Below are positions 53,801 through 64,000 of a DNA stretch of 64,000 nt, one piece after another. A model generated the notes under the pieces. The model had not been told where the DNA came from. It searched no databases and saw only the letters and a list, made by a program, of their open reading frames with translations. The DNA lies in the NCBI GenBank assembly GCA_024803745.1, contig JANJXV010000016.1:44802763-44866762 (forward strand), read 5' to 3'. The stretch comes from Megascapheus bottae. Lineage: Eukaryota > Chordata > Mammalia > Rodentia > Geomyidae. How positions within the stretch are numbered: the first letter of the stretch is position 1; each line of letters starts with the position of its first letter. The translations under genes were made by a program, and so were the position numbers.

Positions 53801-56800
53801 CCCGGGGCCCTGAATAGGATCATGTGCAGCGTGCTGGGTTAAGTCACGCATCTTTAAGAAGACAGACATTACACTTCAGGAAGCCCCGGGGACAGTGTGG
53901 AGTTGCTGGCCAGATCTTTCTCAGAACTAAGCCGGTGCGAGGAGTCTGCAAGCCACTTCCTGCGTCCCTGGCGCTCGCACACAGCACCCGTGAGCTGTCA
54001 GCGCCTTACCCTCGGATGTGTTGTAAACGGCTGTGCTGCGCCCGAGCGTTCTTTAGTTAGTGGAGAGCTCTCCTAGATCCTGCACTGGTCACGAGCGCTG
54101 ACGACCTTGCAGCCTGCAAAGTTTTCCAGGCCTCCGCGGGAAAACCAGAGTCCATACCAGGCTCCAGAGGACTGCAGCCTGTGGGTGATGGCTCTGTGTG
54201 TCGCGTGTTGAGGTGCTGAAGGAAGACTCACAGTCCTCCTCTCCTCCTCCCTCCTTCTGCTGGGTTGCCGCTGATACACCACGCCACTGCGGTGGCTGCA
54301 GTCTCAGCATCCCCTCCGTGTGGCCCCATCACCCACGGAAGTGCTCACTAAGTGTCTCGGAAGGACCACGAGGCTGGGGACAGACCCCCCCCCTCCCTGT
54401 GCAGCGCGCTTCCCACTGTGGGGCCTGGGTATGGGGTGGGACGGTCTGGCTGTGGTGGATGGCAGCGGGGTGGCTCACAGGCTGCAGCCAGCCCTCTCCA
54501 GAAGCCCCACAAGCACAAAGCCCCAGGACCAACCCCAGGGCTAACCCCGGGGCCATGATACAGTTTAAAAACAAAAAGAGACGAAAAGGAGAAAGAAAGG
54601 AATCTTCACACCTGCCTTTCCTTTTCCAAAGACAGCCACCTGGCCGGGTTGTGGGGGCTTAGCCAGACCTCCTGGAGGAGCGAGCGGCCGCCAAAACCAG
54701 CTGGCAGGGCTGCCTGGCCCCCGGCCGCTTGTCCTGGGGTCAGTGCGGTGGAAGGTGGCAGGCAGAGCACAGCGCTGCGGGGTTAAGTTGTGCCAGGAGA
54801 GTTGCTATTGCGATTTTCTGCCCAGGGTGTGAAGAACCTTCTGGGTGGCAGCCGGCTAAGCGGCCGCGGGACCCACAGCCTCCTTCCTGGCTCCTGGTTT
54901 GCCCAGCAGGCCATTACCTTTGTGAAAGCAAAGGCTCACTACCCAATGGCGGGGGAGCCAAAGAGAGGCTCCTGCCAGATCATGGAGACAATTAAAGACA
55001 CGCAGGCGGCCCGTTCTGTGCCTGATAGGTTGGATTATATCCCAGCTACCAAAATCAGCAATCCTGAGTCCGGAGCCAGGGTGACCTTCAGAGACAGGCT
55101 CAGAGCCAGCCAGGGAGAAGGAGGCAGGCTGTGCTTCACCGCGCCGCTCTCCCAGACGTGTGCAGACACACAGTCACAGGAGCCGGCGAGCTTGAAGCCT
55201 AATGTCGAGTAATTGGAGAAGGAGGTCTGTGGGAAGGGAGAAGGGTAGCCAACGGCCCAGGCGAGGGAAGTCAAAGCTCTGAACACAGTTGGAACCCGGC
55301 GGTCAGCGCCAGGCCAGGACATAATGCAGAAACGCAGTCCACCCACCTCAAGTGAGCCAGCTTCTGAAGGGTCAGACATGATTAACAGCGAGTCCTACAG
55401 GTCCGTGGAGAGGAAGCCGGCGGGCGAGGGAGGAGCCCATTCCTGAGAGCCAGGCGCTTGCACGGGCCCTGCTCTGTCACACGTCTGTACCGCGCGTGGC
55501 TCCTCCTTTCCCGTCAAGTTCCGGTGTTTGACCGGCTTTGCGCTTCTCCAGCATGAGACTCTGAAGGTATTGCAGCAATGAGACATCAGTCTATGGTCCT
55601 GCATTTGTTTTTCTCTCACTCTGACCAACTGAGACTCCTGTGCTTGCTGTCCCTGGCCCCATCCCAGGGCCTGGCACCCAGCCAAGCCCAGACTACATCC
55701 TGGCTCCTCTGCAGTTCTTGTGGGCCTCTGCTCTGAGTCTTTATTTTTGAAATCTCATTTACTGTCCTGTTGCTTAAGAGCAGAGAATGCATCAAAGAGA
55801 GGATTCACCATAGACCACATTTGGGAAGCAACATTACTTGATGTACCAAGAATACCACATCTTCCCGGCGGATGCCAGGCTTAGCCTGGGTGGGGGCAGG
55901 GTCTCCCATCTGCCTTGCTCAGTGGTGAGAGGCACAGGCACACGCCGCAGAATTCCTGTTTTTCCTTCGATGATATTCTGCTGAATAATGTGTCCTCTAC
56001 CTGGACTCACCAGCAGCTTATTGCAGTCTCTTCTGGAGCTCACGGCTGAAACGAATGGTCTGGTGTCCAAGGATCATGGATGACAGATGACACGGCCCTC
56101 ACACGGCCCCCACGTTCCTAATGGACAGTGATCCAAGAATGCGTTAGCCGACACCAGTGGCCTGCGATACTGAGAAGGTGGATATGTGCCACCCTGGTGA
56201 GGACCACAGCAGCTACAACTGCACTTGCCTGGTGGATGCATGCTCCTAAGTGTGCCGGCTGGAGAGGCCCCGAGGCAAGACTCGTCCACCTCGAAATACA
56301 CAAAAGCTAACCCAGCTGGCGTGATCAGCTGCCCCGCAGCACACTGGCACTGTTTGAAGTTTGAGTCTGAGAGCCACTTTTGGCTCCAGGGAGCTGAATG
56401 CATACATTTAAGGTGATAATGATGGCTGTTGTTCCAATGGCAGAAGCAGATCAGGCGCCCTGAGCCCAGGGTTTGTATGAAGTACTGCCCAGGGAGCTTA
56501 GCATGACCACAGAGAAAACGGTCAGTCAGTAAGTAGAAACTTTCTGTCGTTTTAGGATGTTGTTTAGGTGAGATTTAATAACCATGACTGTTGTAATTAA
56601 TTCAAGGCTGACACTGGAAGCAGGAGCGTAGGATGCATCTGGACTTGCTTGAGAGGGGATTTGTAGGAAGAGGACAGGACAGGCCTGGGGGAGCAGGCCC
56701 AGGGTGCCCTGGGCAAAGCTCTCTGGGGACCAGAGAGCTGGAGTGGGGTGGTGGCCGGCAGCAAAGCCAACCCCCTGCTGTGCCCGACAGAAGCCTCAGG

Positions 56801-57007
56801 TTCTGGTTCTCTTCCCAGTTCAGAGCCAGTGGCACTTGTAGGGAGTTGCCTGGCCCTGGTGGCGTCAGGGTGCTGAGACAGGAGTGCCCAGAGGCACATG
56901 TCCGTCCCTTCCCTGGGAAAGAGACTTCCCACAGTGCCCCAAACTTTATTAGGCAAATGAAGTTGAATGCCAGATGATGGAAGCCAAGGTTCTCACTGGC
57001 AGAGCAG

Positions 57008-57010
<3 letters not shown>
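53801..57010. other. Unique GC-rich sequence, no gene seen
   Basis: No exon, SINE or tandem array was recognised over 3.2 kb. Open frames up to 154 codons (54198-54662 plus) or 140 codons (54790-55212 plus) carry no domain I know, and similar frames overlap on the other strand. A frame at 56602-57252 on the minus strand crosses the TG repeat. Confidence 0.4.

Positions 57011-57054
<44 letters not shown>
57011..57054. repeat. (TG)n microsatellite
   Basis: 22 uninterrupted TG units. Confidence 0.97.
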
Positions 57055-57056
<2 letters not shown>

Positions 57057-57259
57057 CAGGCAGGGAGGGAGAGCGCTGAATTCCAAGGCAGTGAAGGCTG
57101 TTCCTGGAACAATGGCCTCCCAGGGTCAACACGGGCCCTGATGAACCAGGAAGGAGGACCGAGTCACAGCTGTCCCCAGCAATCTCCAGCCACATCTGCC
57201 CTTCCCCAGTCCAAATGCCATTTACACACATGTCAGCCGGAGCGGGTGGCATAGCTGCG
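57055..57259. other. Unique sequence
   Basis: Nothing recognised. Confidence 0.4.
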
Positions 57260-57640
57260 CTCTCGGCGGCCGCTCAGGAGAGAAAATGAAGGCTCTCCTC
57301 AGGGACGGACCTTCCTTTTTCTCAGAGAGACTCTTCATTATTCGGGCATTGTGATGCTTTCCCTTTATTTGTGTAAAGATTAAATTGCACATGATTTCTA
57401 ATGTTTCTGCGGCTCCCCCTGTCGTAGGGCGCTGACCCCGGGCGGGCAGATAATGGATACACCGTCCCGGGCGCGGCCCCCGCTCTGCCACACCTCACTT
57501 CTCCCCATTGTTAGAAGTCGAAAGCAATTAAATAAAAATACAGGCCAAGGCACCTTCCAGAGGCAGAGAATTTCATATATCTCCTAGCACGACCGCCGCC
57601 TCTGCCGTCGGCGTTATTACTCAGGGATCCCGGGTGCAGA
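57260..57640. promoter_or_regulatory. Candidate conserved element with alternating AT-rich and CpG-rich segments
   Basis: AT-rich cores ('gtaaagattaaattgcac', 'gaaagcaattaaataaaa', 'ctccccattgtt') alternate with CpG-bearing GC-rich pieces (57415-57485, 57590-57620). The ATTGTT word is SOX-like. 'ggctccccctgtcgtaggg' (57411-57429) is a weak CTCF-like word. No repeat signature was seen. The call is compositional only. Confidence 0.3.
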
Positions 57641-58030
57641 GGCTGCAAGGTGGGAGCCTGGGGGAGGGACCCACTCCCCAAATGTCTAGAGCCTCAGTTT
57701 CCTCCTGAGCTCCTTCTCCTTGTGCATACATTTAATTAACATCTGGGAAACTCACCCTCAAAGAAGAATATAATCCTCGATTCTCTTATCCTTTTAATGG
57801 TGTCTCACATGGTAAGAATGTCTCTGCTATTGAATATTATTAATCCCCTAAAGAGAATTGTCATAATAAATCACACATATTCACCTGGAGGGGATACTTC
57901 AAAATTACATTTACGCAGGTGTGTGCCAACTCAGAGAAAATAGCAGTGTCACTACTGATAATGTCCAATTTGTGTCCACCCAAGAAATTCTTCAGTCTCC
58001 CAATCATTCCTCAGAGCCAATGTCTTTCTT
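57641..58030. promoter_or_regulatory. AT-rich segment, possible conserved element
   Basis: From about 57720 to 58010 the sequence is AT-rich with TTTAATTAAC, TATTATTAATCCCC and CATAATAAATCAC words. No retroelement was recognised. Confidence 0.25.
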
Positions 58031-58745
58031 TTGCCTCTTCACACTAAGTGTGACCCCGGGCCCCTCTCTCGGCCTCCCAGGACTGGCTTAGGCTCCATCC
58101 TTCTCCAAATCCCTGCTGCTGATTCGAGCCCCATGAGAGGCTTTGAAACACGTGGGCCCCACACCCCAGACATTCCCCGAGGATTCTGGGTTCTTCTCTC
58201 CTTCCTGCTGCCATCTACAGGTGTGGCATTGGGATGGGAGGACCTGTTCCCTGACCCGGGGTCCCCCGAGCTCTGCCAGGTCAGGGAAGAATGGCTCTGT
58301 GGAGCTCATCTTCACCTCTGTGAACAACTACCTGTAGCCCCTGACCAGACACGTGGTCAGGGAGGAAGCAGGGAGGACTGTCTCCCCAGCCTCCCCAGCA
58401 GAAGGACCTGGTCCCCTCACTCTGGTCAACACCTCCCAGGGCAAGCTCACAGGCCTACGGTCTCCCTGAGCCGTGAGGAGGGGCAGCTCTCCTGCACCCC
58501 ACCCGTGCAGTGCCTCCTTACACGGAACCCGTGACGCCACAGCCAGGTCCTGCAGCAGTGAGCGAGCAAGCCGGGCTCAGAACGACCCTCAGAAAGACCC
58601 TCCAGCTTCTGCTTCCCTCTGCCACCACAGCCTGAGGAAAATGCTGTGGCCAGGGCCAGAGCCACCTCTACCTGCAGATGTGTGAGTCCTCAGGCCCACC
58701 AACTTGAGACAACCTCGACAACATTTGACCTTCAGCCTTGCCAGC
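58031..58745. other. Unique sequence, no gene seen
   Basis: A 167-codon plus-strand frame (58031-58534) has no recognisable domain and overlaps frames on the other strand. Confidence 0.4.
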
Positions 58746-59680
58746 AGGAAGAGTGCTCAGCCGAGTCCCTGCCTGAGGAAGAGTGCTCAGCCCAGTCCCT
58801 GCCTAGGAAGAGTGCTCAGCCGAGTCCCTGCCTGAGGAAGAGTGCTCAGCCGAGTCCCTGCCTGAGGAAGAGTGCTCAGCCCAGTCCCTGCCTGAGGAAG
58901 AGTGCTCAGCTGAGTCCCTGCCTGAGGAAGAGTGCCCATGCCGAGTCCCTGCCTGAGGAAGAGTGCCCATGCCGAGTCCCTGCCTGAGGAAGAGTGCCCA
59001 TGCCGAGTCCCTGCCTGAGGAAGAGTGCCCATGCCGAGTCCCTGCCTGAGGAAGAGTGCTCAGCTGAGTCCCTGCCTGAGGAAGAGTGCCCAGGCCGAGT
59101 CCCTGCCTGAGGAAGAGTGCCCATGCCGAGTCCCTGCCTGAGGAAGAGTGCCCATGCCGAGTCCCTGCCTGAGGAAGAGTGCCCATGCCGAGTCCCTGCC
59201 TGAGGAAGAGTGCTCAGCTGAGTCCCTGCCTGAGGAAGAGTGCCCAGGCCGAGTCCCTGCCTGAGGAAGAGTGCCCAGGCCGAGTCCCTGCCTGAGGAAG
59301 AGTGCCCAGGCCGAGTCCCTGCCTGAGGAAGAGTGCTCATGCCGAGTCCCTGCCTGAGGAAGAGTGCTCAGCTGAGTCCCTGCCTGAGGAAGAGTGCCCA
59401 TGCTGAGTCCCTGCCTGAGGAAGAGTGCCCAGGCCGAGTCCCTGCCTGAGGAAGAGTGCTCAGCTGAGTCCCTGCCTGAGGAAGAGTGCTCAGCCGAGTC
59501 CCTGCCTGAAGAAGAGTGCTCAGCCGAGTCCCTGCCTGAGGAAGAGTGCTCAGGCCGAGTCCCTGCCTGAGGAAGAGTGCTCATGCTGAGTCCCTGCCTG
59601 AGGAAGAGTGCTCAGCCGAGTCCCTGCCTGAGGAAGAGTGCTCATGCTGAGTCCCTGCCTGAAGAAGAGTGCTCAAGCCG
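58746..59680. repeat. 30/31-bp minisatellite, about 31 units
   Basis: Each unit reads GAGTCCCTGCCTGAGGAAGA then GTG, followed by one of several variant ends: CTCAGCC, CTCAGCT (30-bp units), CCCATGCC, CCCAGGCC or CTCATGCC (31-bp units). One shortened unit (CCTAGGAAG) is near 58801. Variants cluster: the order CTCAGCT, CCCAGGCC, then three CCCATGCC occupies about 59053-59190. A near-repeat with three CCCAGGCC follows at about 59215-59310, pointing to duplication of multi-unit blocks. Minus-strand frames of 80-175 codons are repeat translations. Confidence 0.98.
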
Positions 59681-60578
59681 GGTCTCTGGTTTTGATTTTC
59701 TGTGGTTGGTTTGGTTTGTGGCGATGGTTGGAGAAGCGTGTCAGTCATGCACAGATGCACGGGGCAGTTCACACCACACAGAATGAGTGGCCCACAAAAT
59801 GCAGGGAAAGCTGAGACCGAGAAATACGGAACAATGAAGGACTGGAAGGGCTCCCGAGACGAAGCAGGTAGTGTGGTCCAGACGTGGGCTCCATGCCCCC
59901 TCTTGAAGAGGATGGGGATGGCAGAGCCCAGGCATCAAGGCAAGAAGTCACGGAGAGGCCACAGGAAAGCATTTCCAGATAAGCCAGAAATCCTCTCCTA
60001 GGTATAAGGCCAAAGGACCGAAAGCTGATTCTCAGTCACCTCAGCCCTACTCACATTCTCACAATGGCCAGGAGTCACCACCAAGTGTCACCCCCTCCCA
60101 GGAAGAGTCCTGGAGTGGGCAGGAGATGCACTGAGGCGCTGTACAATTAACCACAAGGGAACCAGGGAAAGCTGGCACAGGGGCAGCCTTGATGTCAAGA
60201 GGGGAAAATGCAGGGAAAGGAGAATCCGTGTTCAAGATGCAATGTACCATTACCTGATGGATGTGACTGCAGCCCCTCTACACCTCACCCGACAATAAGA
60301 TACAATAAAAATAGGGGGATACAGACCCAGGATGCACACTGCACAATTCTTGTGTGAGGGACACAGAGGACTGATTCTCACGGACAGAGTCAGATGGTGG
60401 CTGGAGGGAGCTGAGCAAGTCAGGGGAGGAATGCAAAGCTGTTGTTTGAAAGTCTCAGATTTGTAGTTTGTACTTCACAACAGCGCAAACATCCCAGTGT
60501 TTCTGAACTAACGCTGGCCACGATGGCAAGTTTTGTGTGATGTGTCTTTCTTTTATCCCAATACAAAGGGCAACTCTA
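59681..60578. other. Unique sequence, no gene seen
   Basis: Nothing recognised. Confidence 0.4.
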
Positions 60579-60783
60579 AAGTGCTGGTGGCTCAGGCCTG
60601 TAATCCTAGCTACTCAGCAGGCTGAGATCTGAGGATGGTGGGTCTGGGCCAGGCAAGTCTGAGACTATCTCAATTAATCAGGAAAAAGCCAGATATAGAG
60701 TTGTCACTCAAATAGTAGAGTACCAGCGTTGAGTAAAACAGCTCAGAACAGTGCCCAGGCCCTGAGTTCAAGCCCCAAGACTC
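60579..60783 (+). mobile_element. B1-headed dimeric SINE
   Basis: The head is AGTGCTGGTGGCTCAGGCCT with 'gtaatcctagctactcagc', 'ctgagatctgaggat' and 'gggccaggcaa', i.e. a B1/7SL-type monomer. It is followed by 'tcaattaatcaggaaaaagc' and the second monomer (a 'gtcactcaaatagtagag' block, 'cagtgcccaggccctgag' and 'ttcaagcccca'). It is followed at once by a compound microsatellite in place of a plain A tail. Confidence 0.88.
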
Positions 60784-60793
60784 CTCTACTCCC

Positions 60794-60889
<96 letters not shown>
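60784..60889. repeat. Compound (TC)n(AC)n microsatellite at a SINE tail
   Basis: A short C/T-rich lead-in, about 28 TC units, then about 18 AC units, directly downstream of the plus-strand SINE. It has the same compound order as at 51682-51769. Confidence 0.97.
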
Positions 60890-60891
<2 letters not shown>

Positions 60892-61165
60892 AAAGAGAGC
60901 ATCTTTGAGGCCTGGAAGGAAGGATGTATAAGAGCCAGGCTCTGCCGGTCTGAACGCAGTCTGTGGTTGGCCTGGCCTGGGGTGAACCATTCCCTCCTTC
61001 AGTGAGGACCGAGCGGTGACGTACCAACAGTGGAGGGGGCTGGGTTTCATGGTAGAGGTACAACGATGAACTGAACAGAACTTGATTCTGTCCTTAGAAG
61101 CTGAGTGTCCCCAGGGAGGTCAAGGTTGATCTCGTCATCAAGAACCCAGGCCTTGAAGCCTGTGT
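60890..61165. other. Unique sequence
   Basis: Nothing recognised. Confidence 0.4.
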
Positions 61166-61810
61166 GTCCACAGATTTGCATGTGCTTATGTGTGTACACA
61201 CAGGCACGATTGTGCCAATGTCTGCACAAGAGTGCACACGTGCACATGCATGTTCACACTGACTTGGCGTATCTGTGTGCAAGCATGTGCACATCTGTGT
61301 CTGTGTATTATGTGTGCAAGGCACATCACAGGCTGGTCCGGGCGCCTGCAGGCCTATGTGCAGCTGTGCTTCTGTAGTGACTCAGAGATGTCCATGTTGG
61401 CTTGTCTGGGCACAGTCTCTGTAGGCACGCACTGTACACACTCTTGTGCTTTCTGTGCTTGGGCTCACACATGTACACACCTGTGCATATGTACACATGT
61501 ACTTCTTATAAGTACATCCACATACGTGCTTCTACAGGCACGCAATATGCCCGAGTCCTCTTCTGTGCACCTCTATGCAGAGCGAAGCTGTGTGTGTGTG
61601 CACACGTGCACACTTGACAGCTCAGAGGATACGAGGGTGCCCGTGTGAGTAGGTGCAGTGCCCATGTGTGTGTGTGTGCCCGTGAACCTGCGTCTGTCTG
61701 TCTGTGTGTGGACCCGGCTGGGTGCCCCTCTCCATTGCCTGGTGTGTCTGCCCCCCTCCCGGGTCTGCACACGTGTGTGCGGGCCTGTGGCGATGTGTCC
61801 GTCTGCGCGT
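61166..61810. repeat. Degenerate TG/CA-rich region
   Basis: About 640 bases rich in TGTGTG, GCACACA, TGCACATG and GTACACA words with no fixed period. The alternating purine-pyrimidine content suggests an old, decayed dinucleotide repeat and Z-DNA propensity. Confidence 0.6.
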
Positions 61811-61949
61811 GCAGTCGGGCTGGGTGCCGCCTAGGCTCATCGACCCGTCTGGTTTCCCGGGCTCGGGTTTCGGGTTTCGCTAGGATACCTGGCTCCACCG
61901 TGGTTTCCACAGCTCGCTTCATTACCATATATCACCCCGTTCAAAGTCA
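61811..61949. other. Unique sequence
   Basis: Nothing recognised. Confidence 0.4.
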
Positions 61950-62770
61950 ACCCTGATCAATTAAAGACTCAAAAATAAAAGCTGAAAAGAGGCTGGCTGC
62001 ACGTCTTCTCGGAGAATTACAATTAGCGAGTAGACGACCCTTCATTGTTCCAGCACTGAAAGGAAAGGGACCCCGGCTCGGGGAAGGAGGGTCTCGGCTA
62101 ATCGGCAGGTCTGAGTGAGCCTTTGTTCCTGCGCTCGGCGCCCCGCCTCCCCTCCACCCTCCACGCCTTGATCGCGGCCTCTGAGCGCCCAGGAGCCCAC
62201 AGGTCAGAGAACAGCGTTTTGATGGATTATGGGATTGTAGGTGTCCCAGCCGGCTGACGGCTTTTATTTGCCGGGAGGATGAGCCTGTAAACCTTTATAT
62301 AATTATTGTATTAAAGGCACTGTGCCTCTGTGTCGCTGGCTCTTGTTCGGGGATCAATGTGAAGATAATTTCAAAAATGAATAGTAAGCATCGATCGCCC
62401 TCGGTGGGGCCTTCCCGGGCTGGGGCTGACGGCAGAGTCAGTTATGAGCATAGGATGCGGCTTGCGAGGCGCCATTTAAACAAAGGGCTGATTTAATTCA
62501 CAGTGGACTTTTGTCGTGGGATGGGTAATAAATCACAATCTATGTAATTTTTAGAAATGAACACATGTTGGCAAGTAGTTCAGGGCAGTTCCTGAGAGAT
62601 CTGAAAATGACCGGGGAGGGGAGACAGCGGCCGGAATCCGTCTGAATGATTGGGCTGTGCTTGATTCTGGCATTCACATGACCTTGGGGTCCCCGCTGGC
62701 AGGTGCCGGTTAATTTTCTTCACTGAGGACACAGTTTAACTTTCTATCTGTCTGCCAATTACCTGACATT
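61950..62770. promoter_or_regulatory. Candidate conserved non-coding element (strongest by texture)
   Basis: About 800 bases, repeat-free, in which AT-rich cores ('gagaattacaattagcgag', 'ctttatataattattgta', 'ggctgatttaattcacag', 'gggtaataaatcacaatc') alternate with CpG-containing segments ('agcatcgatcgccctcgg'). No open frame or retroelement is present. This pattern is common in enhancers near developmental regulators. Without alignment it remains a candidate. Confidence 0.4.
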
Positions 62771-64000
62771 TTCAACTTATCACCTTCTATTTTTTAAATG
62801 ATTGGAGTCACATCCACATTTTGACATTTTTTTTTTTGAAGCCGGCATCGGTTTTCGTAGCCGCACAGACATCTCTGTCATGGCGAAGCAGCCAGACACC
62901 TTTTGTTCTGACAAAAATGAACACCAGTTTGTGTAGGCTCTGACAGAGCAGATCTGGGTGCTGCAGCCGCTGCTTCCAGCACACCCCGACCTCCGCCGCA
63001 GCGCTGGACCTGTGCGAGGAGACTCACAAACGGCCTTGAAGGGAAATGAGCTCTCGTTTGAAGAGGATTTTTCTCTTGGAAAACAAATCACCGTCAAGTA
63101 AATCGTGAAGGGATGAGGAATCACATGAACAGATTGATTACGTCCCCCCCCCAAGCAGGAAAACGGAAGTCAGAATCTCAAATCATATCTTGCTTATTTT
63201 ATTCTAATAGAACAAGACATTTTCTGTACTTGATTTAGAGGAAAGAATTCTGGTATTTCAAGCTGCTGTGTACAGATCCTTAACAAAGAACATGGAAAGA
63301 TTCAGACTAAAACCAGGATGGACGCGTGTAAAGAGCAAGAAGGCTCTCCCACCACCCCGCAGGTGAGCCTCGGCCCTACCCAACTGAGCAGAGGCATGCA
63401 GGGACGGACGAGAAGGGACATGCAGGGACGGGCAAGGACACACACCTCCCCTCTGGACTCGGGCCACAGCGCCTTCCAGAGGCCTATGTGACTCAGGCTC
63501 ACCCAAGTCCCGAGTGGCTTAGCTGGCTCACACTTGTGTGGACCACTTGCTGTATTGCCAGGACCCCGAAGCCTCAGGCTGCAGCCCCACTGGAAGAAGA
63601 TCTTGAGTCCCTGGCATCTCATGTTCATCTCCCTCCTTTATTCTAAAGCAAACCGTGGCATCTTCACTCCCCACCCCTTGCACACTGGTTGCTGGTGGAA
63701 ATCCTCTACTTTCTATGACCGATGGTTCCATCGTTGCATGAGGTGACAGGAGAGCACACCCCCCACCCGCACTCAGCAGACAGCGTCCTCGCCTTGCCCT
63801 CTGCACACTCCCTGTGTCTGTCTGCCCGTCTTCTCCGAGACTGGAGCCCCTTGCTCCAGGCAGAACACCTCCACAGCCCCTCCTTTTGTCATGACTACCC
63901 GCTCCTCCCCTCCAGCAGTAACAACCAGGCTAGCAGTGGCTACCTCTTCCCGCCCCGGCATTTTGGAATAGCATCAGTCCTGACCGTGGCTAAAAACCAT
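62771..64000. other. Unique sequence, no gene seen
   Basis: A T run lies at 62828-62838. A 124-codon minus-strand frame (62780-63154) has no recognisable domain. Nothing else was recognised up to the window end. Confidence 0.4.

Noticed and set aside
54790..55212. 140-codon plus-strand frame as a possible exon
   Set aside because: No domain is recognised, it overlaps an equally open minus-strand frame, and no convincing splice structure could be defined by eye.

Overview
The window is mammalian nuclear DNA and almost certainly rodent. The main evidence is its interspersed repeats. There are several dimeric SINEs with a tRNA-derived, ID-like head, others with a B1 (7SL-type) head, degraded LINE-1 fragments, and the many (CA)n, (GA)n and (CCTT)n microsatellites usual in rodents. 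The tRNA-headed SINE resembles the IDL-Geo family known from Geomyoidea (kangaroo rats, pocket mice, gophers), so a heteromyid or geomyid is my best guess. That assignment is made from memory of the family's structure and was not searched.

I recognise no protein-coding exon, processed pseudogene, rRNA or true tRNA gene. The long open frames all fall in tandem repeats whose unit lacks stop codons in some frames, and I treat them as artefacts. The window reads as intergenic or deep intronic DNA.

Layout: 1-10.5 kb holds two old L1 ORF2 remnants (about 40-420 on the minus strand, 9.79-10.51 kb on the plus strand) separated by unique sequence with two CA/TG repeats. 10.5-17.9 kb is GC-rich, with G-rich purine tracts, an 81-bp minisatellite (13.49-13.81 kb), a CTCF-like motif (15.62 kb) and a CpG-dense block (15.96-16.38 kb). 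17.92-19.14 kb is a 1.2-kb GAT/GGT triplet array. 19.1-35 kb is mostly unique, with a second CpG-dense block, several AT-rich islands that look like conserved non-coding elements, an L1 3' end, four SINEs and assorted microsatellites. 35.67-38.67 kb carries a polypyrimidine tract and then a 1.78-kb hexamer array (NNCTCC) enclosed by a 115-120 bp inverted repeat. 40.0-43.4 kb is a retroelement cluster: an L1 ORF2 tail interrupted by a SINE with clear target-site duplications, an opposite-strand L1 3' end and three more SINEs. 43.72-50.22 kb is a 6.5-kb minisatellite of about 160 units in three length classes (38/41/42 bp) with higher-order repeats. 50.4-64 kb has a CA-rich low-complexity stretch, two (TC)n(AC)n repeats, a 30/31-bp minisatellite (58.75-59.68 kb), a SINE, and AT-rich blocks around 52-54, 57-58 and 62 kb that may be regulatory.

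No genes act together here. The interest lies in the tandem-repeat architecture, the modular SINEs and candidate regulatory islands. The concentration of long GC-rich minisatellites suggests a subtelomeric or high-recombination location, which is inference.
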